NCBI GenBank assembly: GCA_017848155.1
Contig: JAGAKC010000088.1
Location: forward strand, 1 to 6,713
Length of the DNA stretch: 6,713 nt
Direction of reading: 5' to 3'
Origin: Oscillospiraceae bacterium
GTDB taxonomy: Bacteria > Bacillota > Clostridia > Oscillospirales > Ruminococcaceae
In this document: positions 1-5,995 of the stretch, in pieces
How the letters are laid out: each line of letters starts with the position of its first letter
How positions within the stretch are numbered: the stretch's first letter is position 1
Notes under the pieces: model-generated
Told to the model about the DNA's origin: nothing
What the model saw: only the letters and a program-made list of their open reading frames with translations
The model's database searches: none
Translations under genes and position numbers: made by a program

Positions 1-749
1 GAAAAAACGACATCGTTCGTCATTTCAGGACTCTTGCAAGGGAGAAGAAGCTGCGTGATGAGCTGGGAGTTTTCGTGATAGAGGGCGACCATCTCTGCGG
101 CGAGGCGCTGTCGGCGGAGCTTACGATACGCTGTGCGCTTATCACCGAAAGGGCACGTGAGCGCTATCCCGAAGCGGCTGCAAGGCTTTGCGAAAAGGCT
201 GACAGCTGTGCGGTAATAACGGAAGAGCTGGCAGAATATATATCCGATACAAAGGCTCCGCAGGGCCTTTTCGCCGAGATCGAAAAAAGAACGACTGACA
301 TTAGTGGCGCAAAGCGGCTGGTGCTGCTGGACGGAGTGCAGGACCCCGGAAATGTCGGCACGATAATCCGCACCGCCGAAGCACTCGGCATAGGCGGCGC
401 ACTGCTGTCGCAGGGGTGCGCTGATATCTATTCTCCAAAGACGCTGCGTGCGTCGATGGGAAGCGTTTTCAGACTTCCATGCATCAGCTGCGATATGGCG
501 GAAATGATAACTACACTTAAAGCCGACGGCTTTGCGGTGTATGGTTCAATGCTGGATGAAACGGCACAGCGGCTGGGTGAGATAGCCTTTCCTGATAAGG
601 CGGCTGTTGTCATCGGCAGTGAGGGCGGCGGTATTTCGGATGAGGTGCGTGCGGTGTGCACGGGCGGTCTGTACATTCCGATAACGGGTGCAGAGAGCCT
701 TAATGCTGCCTCGGCGGCGTCCATAATTCTGTGGGAGCTTTCAAAATAA
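1..749 (+). CDS. SpoU-family (SPOUT) RNA 2'-O-methyltransferase, 5'-truncated by window edge
   Basis: Probably transfers a methyl group from S-adenosylmethionine to a ribose 2'-OH in rRNA or tRNA; the exact target cannot be read from sequence. The frame is open from position 3 (248 visible codons). The first visible residues (KNDIVRHFRTLAR..., then FVIEGDHL) match the N-terminal substrate-binding domain of RlmB/TsnR-type enzymes, so the GTG at 75 is an internal valine codon and the true start lies just left of the window, probably fewer than 15 codons away. All three SpoU knot motifs are present, numbered from the first visible codon: DPGNVGTIIRTAEALG (N117, R123), IGSEGGGIS (E207) and IPITGAESLNAASAAS (S232, N234). 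These form the SAM-binding trefoil knot and active site in the family. The visible length fits a family of about 250-260 residues. It ends with TAA, 104 nt before topA. The family call is firm; assignment to rlmB specifically is not. Confidence 0.93.
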   Translation, partial: KNDIVRHFRTLAREKKLRDELGVFVIEGDHLCGEALSAELTIRCALITERARERYPEAAARLCEKADSCAVITEELAEYISDTKAPQGLFAEIEKRTTDISGAKRLVLLDGVQDPGNVGTIIRTAEALGIGGALLSQGCADIYSPKTLRASMGSVFRLPCISCDMAEMITTLKADGFAVYGSMLDETAQRLGEIAFPDKAAVVIGSEGGGISDEVRAVCTGGLYIPITGAESLNAASAASIILWELSK

Positions 750-765
750 CGAACAACGATATTTC

Positions 766-779
766 CTGCCTTCGGGCAG
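766..779 (+). other. UUCG-tetraloop hairpin in the intergenic region
   Basis: CTGCC (766-770), loop TTCG (771-774) and GGCAG (775-779) form a perfect 5-bp stem closed by C-G around a UUCG tetraloop, a very stable RNA fold. It starts 16 nt after the stop codon of the methyltransferase gene. No T-tract follows (next bases AGGGTATCG), so it is not a classic intrinsic terminator. It may protect the 3' end of the upstream message or be part of a topA leader. The structure is seen directly; the role is inferred. Confidence 0.6.
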
Positions 780-781
780 AG

Positions 782-824
782 GGTATCGCAAAGCTATAAG
801 CGGCGCTTTCGGTTTTGCGATACC
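782..824 (+). repeat. Inverted repeat / long stem-loop upstream of topA
   Basis: GGTATCGCAAA (782-792) is exactly complementary to TTTGCGATACC (814-824). The stem extends inward by G-T, C-G and T-G pairs to 14 bp. The apical part (796-810) contains a further small stem, AAGC (798-801) with GCTT (805-808) around a GGC loop. The following bases are TTAAGAAAAAATG, with no T-tract, and no T-tract follows it on the minus strand either. It ends 29 nt before the topA GTG and 17 nt before its Shine-Dalgarno sequence. Possible roles are a weak or factor-dependent terminator of the upstream gene, a transcript-processing site, or a topA leader element. The stem is directly visible; the function is unknown. 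Confidence 0.65.
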
Positions 825-841
825 TTAAGAAAAAATGATCT

Positions 842-846
842 GGGGG
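842..846 (+). promoter_or_regulatory. Ribosome binding site for topA (fixes the GTG start)
   Basis: GGGGG at 842-846 lies 7 nt before the GTG at 854. It can pair with the CCUCC anti-Shine-Dalgarno sequence using a central G-U wobble. Together with the N-terminal MAHLVILESPSKAKT alignment it supports GTG as the topA start; no ATG in this frame lies nearby. Confidence 0.7.
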
Positions 847-853
847 ATAACAA

Positions 854-2953
854 GTGGCACATCTTGTAATTTTAGAGTCGCCTTCCAAGGCGAAAACAGT
901 TAAGAAATATCTCGGTGACGGCTATGATGTAATAGCTTCCACGGGACATGTAATAGACCTGCCCAAGTCGAAGATGGGCGTGGATATAGAAAACGACTTT
1001 GCTCCTCAGTATGTCAATATGAAGGACAAGTCTGAGATAATCAAGGAGCTTAAGAAGCACGCCAAAAGCAGCGATGTGATCTATCTCGCAACTGACCCTG
1101 ATAGAGAGGGAGAGGCTATAGCGTGGCATCTTTCGCATCTTCTCAATATCGATGAGAATGCGCCTGTGAGAGTGACCTTCAACGAGATCACCAAAACAGG
1201 CATACAGAGCGGTATGAGCGCTCCGAGAAAGATCGATACCAGCATCGTGAACGCACAGCAGACAAGACGTATCCTTGATAGGATAGTTGGATACAAGCTG
1301 TCGCCTTTCCTCTGGAAGAAGGTAAGGCGTGGTCTTTCCGCAGGCCGTGTCCAGTCGGTGGCGGTGCGTCTTATCGTTGACAGAGAGAACGAGATCCGCA
1401 GCTTCAAGTCGCAGGAGTACTGGAGCATTGACGCAAAGCTGATCGCTTCGTCTTCAAAGAGGGCGTTTGCGGCAAAGCTTGCGGAGATAGACGGTAAAAA
1501 GGCAGAGATAGCTGATGAGGCACAGGCAAACGCTATACTGGAAAGGCTTCAGGGTGCGGATTACGTTGTGTCAAACCTTAAAAAGTCCCAGCGCAAGAAG
1601 CAGCCTGCACCGCCGTTTACTACATCCACTCTCCAGCAGGAGGCATCACGCAGACTGTCCTTTCAGGCGAGAAGGACGATGAAGGCTGCACAGGAGCTTT
1701 ACGAGGGCGTTGATGTCCCGGGAATGGGCGCTGTGGGTCTTATCACATATATGAGAACAGACTCCCTGCGTATTTCCGATGAGGCAAAGGCTGCCGCTGC
1801 GGAGCATATAAAGTCCGCTTTCGGTGCGGAGTATCTGCCCGATAAGTCACGTGTATTCAAGTCCAAGAACAATGCACAGGACGCACATGAGGCTATCCGT
1901 CCAACAACGGTAAGCCTTACACCCGAAAAGATTAAGGGTGCTCTTACGGGCGATCAGTATAAGCTGTACAAGCTGGTGTGGGAGCGCTTTATGGCAAGCC
2001 AGATGGCAAATGCCGTGATGGACACTGTGTCGGTAGATATATCGGCCGCAGACTGCCTTTTCAAGGCGAGCGGCTACGCTGTGAAGTTTGACGGCTTCAC
2101 AAAGCTGTACGAGGAGACCAAGGATGGCGATGCAGAGCAGGGCGGTGCACTTCCTGCCATTACAAAGGGCGAAAAGCTGAAAGCAAAGGAAGTTACGGGT
2201 AATCAGCATTTCACACAGCCGCCTGCACGCTATAACGAAGCGTCGCTGATAAAGGAGCTTGAGGAAAACGGTATAGGCCGTCCTTCAACTTATGCGCCTA
2301 CCATCTCCACGATACTCGACAGGCATTATGTTGAGCGTGAGAGTGGAAATCAGCTGAAGCCCACATCGCTGGGAGAGGTGATTACAGAGCTGCTCAAGGA
2401 CCACTTCGACAGCATCGTTGACGTAAAGTTCACGGCGAAGCTGGAAACAGAGCTGGATAATATCGAAAAGGGCAGCCTTGACTGGGTGGAAATGCTGCGC
2501 CGCTTCTATACAAGGTTCGCAAAGACGCTTGAAAAGGCGGAAACGGACATGGAAGGCAAGCGTGTAAAGGTCCCCGACGAGCCGACAGACATCGTCTGCG
2601 AGGAATGCGGAAAGAACATGGTCATCAAGATCGGTCCTTACGGAAAGTTCCTCGGCTGTTCGGGCTTCCCCGAGTGCAAGTTCACAAAGAAGATCGTTAC
2701 CGAAACAAAGGGCAGCTGTCCCAACTGCGGCAAGAAGATGCTTGCGAAGAAGTCCAAGAAGGGCAAGCCCTTCTACGGCTGTGAGAACTATCAGACCTGT
2801 AACTTCATGACGTGGGATCTGCCCATTGAGGAGAAATGTCCCCAGTGCGGAAAGACCCTCTTCAAGAAAACAGGCAAGCTTGGCAAGATATACTGTGCGA
2901 AGGAGGGCTGCGGATATGAGCGCCCCCTCGACAATACAAAGGATAAGACATGA
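854..2953 (+). CDS. topA: DNA topoisomerase I (type IA)
   Basis: Relaxes negatively supercoiled DNA by cutting one strand and passing the other through the break. The protein is complete at 699 residues and starts with GTG. The N-terminal Toprim domain (about 3-112) has E8 in ESPSKAKT and the acidic triad region DPDREGE at 81-87, which binds Mg2+. The type IA core follows (about 125-560), with PFTTSTLQQEA, the active-site tyrosine Y299 in ITYMRTDS, QDAHEAIRPT and GIGRPSTYAPT. The C-terminus carries three four-cysteine zinc ribbons: C582/C585/C602/C608, C622/C625/C643/C649 and C662/C665/C681/C686. All eleven core metal or catalytic cysteines that I checked, and Y299, are intact. The length is typical of Firmicutes TopA. 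The stop codon overlaps the trmFO start (ATGA), so the two are probably translationally coupled. A structured leader sits upstream and could affect expression. Confidence 0.98.
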   Translation: MAHLVILESPSKAKTVKKYLGDGYDVIASTGHVIDLPKSKMGVDIENDFAPQYVNMKDKSEIIKELKKHAKSSDVIYLATDPDREGEAIAWHLSHLLNIDENAPVRVTFNEITKTGIQSGMSAPRKIDTSIVNAQQTRRILDRIVGYKLSPFLWKKVRRGLSAGRVQSVAVRLIVDRENEIRSFKSQEYWSIDAKLIASSSKRAFAAKLAEIDGKKAEIADEAQANAILERLQGADYVVSNLKKSQRKKQPAPPFTTSTLQQEASRRLSFQARRTMKAAQELYEGVDVPGMGAVGLITYMRTDSLRISDEAKAAAAEHIKSAFGAEYLPDKSRVFKSKNNAQDAHEAIRPTTVSLTPEKIKGALTGDQYKLYKLVWERFMASQMANAVMDTVSVDISAADCLFKASGYAVKFDGFTKLYEETKDGDAEQGGALPAITKGEKLKAKEVTGNQHFTQPPARYNEASLIKELEENGIGRPSTYAPTISTILDRHYVERESGNQLKPTSLGEVITELLKDHFDSIVDVKFTAKLETELDNIEKGSLDWVEMLRRFYTRFAKTLEKAETDMEGKRVKVPDEPTDIVCEECGKNMVIKIGPYGKFLGCSGFPECKFTKKIVTETKGSCPNCGKKMLAKKSKKGKPFYGCENYQTCNFMTWDLPIEEKCPQCGKTLFKKTGKLGKIYCAKEGCGYERPLDNTKDKT

Positions 2954-4260
2954 CGGTTAAGGTTATAGGTGCAGGTCTTGCAGGGTGCGAGGCGGCTGTA
3001 CAGCTGGCAAGGCGCGGCTTTGACGTGGAGCTTTACGAGATGAAGCCGCAGAAGTACTCGCCTGCGCATAAATATCAGGGCTTTGCGGAGCTTGTGTGCT
3101 CTAACTCGCTGAAAGCGGCAAGGGTGGAGAGCGCCTGTGGTCTGCTCAAGGAGGAGATGCGGCGGCTTGGTTCGGTGATACTGGAGGCGGCGGAAAAGAC
3201 CGCTGTCCCCGCAGGCGGAGCGCTTGCGGTAAACCGTACCGAGTTTTCCGACGAGGTCACAAGACTTGTAAGGGCATTTCCGAATATCACGGTCATCGAG
3301 GGAGAGGTCACGGAGCTTCCCACCGAAAATGCAGTGATATGCACAGGTCCGCTGACATCTGACGCACTGGCAGAAAAGATACGCAGACTCTGCGGCGAGG
3401 GGCTCAGCTTCTACGATGCTGCCGCGCCCATCGTAACTGCGGAGAGCATAGATTTTTCAAAGGCTTTCTTCCAGACAAGATACGACAAGGGCGATGCAGA
3501 TTATATCAACTGTCCCATGAACAAGGAAGAGTATGAAGCGTTCTATGAGGCGCTGGTAAGCGCTGAATCCGCACCGCTCAAGGAATTCGACCGCCCCGAG
3601 GAAAAGTCGGGGATGAAGGTGTACGAGGGCTGCATGCCCGTAGAGGTGCTCGCAAAGCGTGGAATAGAGAGCGTGCGGTATGGCTGTATGAAGCCTGTGG
3701 GTCTTACCGATCCGAGGACGGGACATCGTCCGTGGGCAGCAGTGCAGCTAAGGAAAGAAAACCGTGAGGGCACGCTGTATAATCTTGTGGGATTTCAGAC
3801 GAACCTCAAATTCGGCGAGCAGAAGCGTGTGTTTTCGATGATACCCGGACTTGAAAATGCGGAGTTCGCACGATACGGTGTGATGCACCGCAATACATTT
3901 ATCGACAGTCCCAGACTGCTGGACTGCCACTTTATGCTGAAAGGGTCGGAAAATGTATTTTTCGGCGGTCAGATAACGGGTGTAGAGGGTTATGTCGAAA
4001 GTGCCGCAAGCGGAATAGCTGCGGGAAGGGCGCTGGCTGATATACTGGAAGGAAAGCAGCCGCTGACATTCCCGAGAACCACCATGCTTGGAGCGCTTTC
4101 CGCATACATCAGCGACGAGAGCGTTACCGATTTTCAGCCGATGGGCAGCAACATGGGCATCCTGCCGTCCCTCGACGTGCAGATAAAGGGAAAGCAGGAA
4201 AAATATGCGGTGTATGCAAAGCGTGCGCTGGATGATCTGGACAGGCTTCTTAACGGCTGA
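2950..4260 (+). CDS. trmFO: Folate/FAD-dependent tRNA (uracil-54-C5)-methyltransferase
   Basis: Makes 5-methyluridine at position 54 of the tRNA T-loop, taking the methylene carbon from 5,10-methylenetetrahydrofolate and reducing it with FADH2. It is the Gram-positive alternative to SAM-dependent TrmA. The protein is complete (436 residues, the usual length). The FAD-binding GAGLAGCEAA motif is at residues 7-16. The conserved GFAELVCSNSLKA segment carries C50, and C228 in YEGCMPVE corresponds to the catalytic cysteine of the family (Cys226 in Bacillus subtilis). GQITGVEGY at 340-348 is the second FAD-contact motif. The start codon overlaps the topA stop by 4 nt, with AAAGGA at 2938-2943, 6 nt upstream. 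The topA-trmFO order is common in Firmicutes and supports the call. Nothing is missing or unusual in the protein. Confidence 0.97.
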   Translation: MTVKVIGAGLAGCEAAVQLARRGFDVELYEMKPQKYSPAHKYQGFAELVCSNSLKAARVESACGLLKEEMRRLGSVILEAAEKTAVPAGGALAVNRTEFSDEVTRLVRAFPNITVIEGEVTELPTENAVICTGPLTSDALAEKIRRLCGEGLSFYDAAAPIVTAESIDFSKAFFQTRYDKGDADYINCPMNKEEYEAFYEALVSAESAPLKEFDRPEEKSGMKVYEGCMPVEVLAKRGIESVRYGCMKPVGLTDPRTGHRPWAAVQLRKENREGTLYNLVGFQTNLKFGEQKRVFSMIPGLENAEFARYGVMHRNTFIDSPRLLDCHFMLKGSENVFFGGQITGVEGYVESAASGIAAGRALADILEGKQPLTFPRTTMLGALSAYISDESVTDFQPMGSNMGILPSLDVQIKGKQEKYAVYAKRALDDLDRLLNG

Positions 4261-4277
4261 ACAGCTGTTTGTAGATT

Positions 4278-4281
4278 GGAG
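4278..4281 (+). promoter_or_regulatory. Ribosome binding site for plsX
   Basis: GGAG (in TTGGAGT) ends 6 nt before the ATG at 4288, within the 27-nt gap after trmFO. The spacing and match support this start. No promoter or terminator is evident in the gap, so plsX is probably read from the topA-trmFO transcript. Confidence 0.7.
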
Positions 4282-4287
4282 TAAAAT

Positions 4288-5304
4288 ATGAAGATTGTAA
4301 TTGACGGCTTCGGCGGAGATCATGCTCCCGACGAGGTATTAAAAGGCGCGGCCCTTGCGGTAAAGGACCTTGGGATAGAGGTCGCCGTTACGGGTGATAC
4401 AGAGGTGCTGAAAAAGCGCATGGAGGAGCTTAAGATATCGTCCGACGGAATAGAGCTCGTACACGCTGAGGGCGTGATGCTGGTGGAGGACAATCCCCGT
4501 GCGATACTTAAAGAAAAGACAGGCACCTCTATGGGCGTTGCGTTCAAAATGGTGGCTGACGGCAAGGCTGACGCTGTGATAAGCGCAGGCAGCACCGCAG
4601 CTATAGTTCTTGGCGGTACTATGATATGCAAGCGCATAAAGGGCGTGAAGCGTGCGGCGCTTGTGCCGCCGATGCCTGCAAAGGGCGGTGTGCGCTACTG
4701 CGTGCGGGACGGCGGTGCGAATATAGAGTGCCGTCCCGAGATGCTTCAGCAGTTTGCTATCCTCGGAAGCCTTTTTATGCAGAAGACCATGGGCATAGCT
4801 GATCCAAGGGTAGGTCTGCTGAACATAGGTACAGAGGAGGAAAAGGGCAGAGAGCTTGAGCATGAAACGATGGCGCTGCTGAAAAATACTCCGTGCATAA
4901 ATTTCGTAGGCTATGTTGAGGCAAGAGAGGTGCCGCTCGGCGCTGTTGACGTGCTTATCACAGACGGCTTTACGGGTAATGTTTACCTCAAGGCATGCGA
5001 GGGCATGGGCGCGCTTATGAAGGACGGACTTAAGTCCATCTTCTTTGCAAACCTGAAAACAAAGCTGGGTGCGCTTTTCGTAAAGAAGCAGCTTTCCGAG
5101 TTTGCGGCGCATATGGATTACAAGACCATCGGCGGCTCACCGCTGCTCGGCACCGCAAAGCCTGTTTTCAAGGCTCACGGAAGCTCCGACGCTATCGCCT
5201 TTTTGGGCGCTTTCAGACAGGCGAAGAAGTTTGTTGAAAATAATGCAATAGAGGAGATGACGGCTGCTATAGCCGCTCTCGGAGTTAAGGAAGATAATAC
5301 CTGA
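4288..5304 (+). CDS. plsX: Phosphate acyltransferase PlsX (acyl-ACP:phosphate transacylase)
   Basis: Converts acyl-acyl carrier protein and phosphate to acyl-phosphate, the donor that membrane PlsY uses to acylate glycerol-3-phosphate in the first step of phospholipid synthesis. It is a peripheral, soluble enzyme with no transmembrane segment. The protein is complete at 338 residues, close to the family length. It has the N-terminal IDGFGGDHAPDEVLKGA block (residues 5-21), SAGSTAA (99-105), GGAN (142-145), LLNIGTEEEKG, and TDGFTGNVYLKACEG (225-239), all hallmarks of PlsX. A small oddity is R140 in CVRDGGAN, where relatives usually have a hydrophobic residue before the Asp. It lies 1 nt upstream of rnc. 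In many Firmicutes acpP sits between these two genes, but here it does not. No FapR regulator or operator site is visible. Confidence 0.97.
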   Translation: MKIVIDGFGGDHAPDEVLKGAALAVKDLGIEVAVTGDTEVLKKRMEELKISSDGIELVHAEGVMLVEDNPRAILKEKTGTSMGVAFKMVADGKADAVISAGSTAAIVLGGTMICKRIKGVKRAALVPPMPAKGGVRYCVRDGGANIECRPEMLQQFAILGSLFMQKTMGIADPRVGLLNIGTEEEKGRELEHETMALLKNTPCINFVGYVEAREVPLGAVDVLITDGFTGNVYLKACEGMGALMKDGLKSIFFANLKTKLGALFVKKQLSEFAAHMDYKTIGGSPLLGTAKPVFKAHGSSDAIAFLGAFRQAKKFVENNAIEEMTAAIAALGVKEDNT

Positions 5305-5305
5305 T

Positions 5306-5995
5306 ATGGCTACACTTACAGATATACAGCCGTCGATCGGCTATACATTCAGGGATATTTCCCTGCTTGAAAGGGCGATGACCCATTCAAGCTACTCGGG
5401 CGGTAAGAACAACGGCAGCAACGAGCGCCTTGAATTTCTTGGCGACGCAGTGCTTCAGATAACCGTTTCGAGGTTTCTTTTCACGAATATGACCACCGAG
5501 CCTGAAGGCGGACTTACAAAGCTGCGTGCTTCGATAGTCTGCGAAAACTCGCTGTACAGCTTTGCGAAGCGTATACAGCTCGGACGCTATCTCTTCCTCG
5601 GAAAGGGCGAGGAGATGACGGGCGGCAGAGAGCGCCGCTCCATCCTTGCGGACGCTTTCGAGGCGCTTATCGCCGCCATCTATCTTGACGGCGGAATGGA
5701 CGAGGCAGAGCGGTTTATTCTCGGCTTCATGCCCTCTGTCGAGGCGCTTAAGAGCGGCAAGGTAAAGCTCGGCGACTACAAGACGATACTGCAGGAGATA
5801 ATCCAGCAGAATCCCGAGGAGCGCATAGCGTATGAAGTTTCCGAGGAGGAAGCCGAAAACCGCCACAAGGTCTTTTGTGCGACGGTGCTGCTGAATGGTC
5901 AGGGTATAGGCAGCGGCAAGGGTCACAGCAAAAAGGAAGCCGAGCAGGCTGCGGCAAAGGAAGCGATAAGGCTGATGGGCTATGAAACAGACTAA
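5306..5995 (+). CDS. rnc: Ribonuclease III
   Basis: Double-strand-specific endoribonuclease that matures rRNA precursors and processes or degrades structured mRNAs; acts as a homodimer with Mg2+. The protein is complete at 229 residues. The nuclease domain spans about residues 8-150 and carries the signature NERLEFLGDAVL (39-50) with E40, E43 and D47. The second catalytic pair, D116 and E119, is in ILADAFEALIAAIYLDGG. These match E38, E41, D45, D114 and E117 of the E. coli enzyme, so the enzyme should be catalytically active. A double-stranded-RNA-binding domain follows (about 157-226), ending GKGHSKKEAEQAAAKEAI. The ATG is 1 nt after the plsX stop. The closest purine-rich site, AAGGA at 5287-5291, is rather far away (14 nt), which suggests translational coupling to plsX. 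The 3' end overlaps the next gene by 14 nt. Confidence 0.98.
   Translation: MATLTDIQPSIGYTFRDISLLERAMTHSSYSGGKNNGSNERLEFLGDAVLQITVSRFLFTNMTTEPEGGLTKLRASIVCENSLYSFAKRIQLGRYLFLGKGEEMTGGRERRSILADAFEALIAAIYLDGGMDEAERFILGFMPSVEALKSGKVKLGDYKTILQEIIQQNPEERIAYEVSEEEAENRHKVFCATVLLNGQGIGSGKGHSKKEAEQAAAKEAIRLMGYETD

Noticed and set aside
75..77. GTG at 75 as the start of the methyltransferase gene
   Set aside because: The frame is open upstream to position 3 and codes for the conserved N-terminal substrate-binding segment (HFRTLAR..., GVFVIEG), so this codon is an internal valine.
795..800. TATAAG as a -10 box for a topA promoter
   Set aside because: No acceptable -35 hexamer lies 16-18 nt upstream (TTCGGG is a poor match), and the hexamer sits inside the long stem-loop. 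A topA promoter is possible but not supported.
782..831. Rho-independent terminator after the methyltransferase gene
   Set aside because: The stem is strong but is followed by TTAAGAAAAAATG, with no run of T residues, and the minus strand has no suitable T-tract either.
4260..4269. AACAGCTGTT perfect 10-nt palindrome after trmFO as an operator
   Set aside because: It overlaps the trmFO stop codon, is short, has no promoter beside it, and is not seen elsewhere in the window; chance is the simplest explanation.
4339..5112. 257-codon open frame on the minus strand
   Set aside because: It lies entirely antisense to plsX, its product resembles no family I recognise, and it is rich in His, Cys, Tyr and Leu as expected of an antisense shadow.
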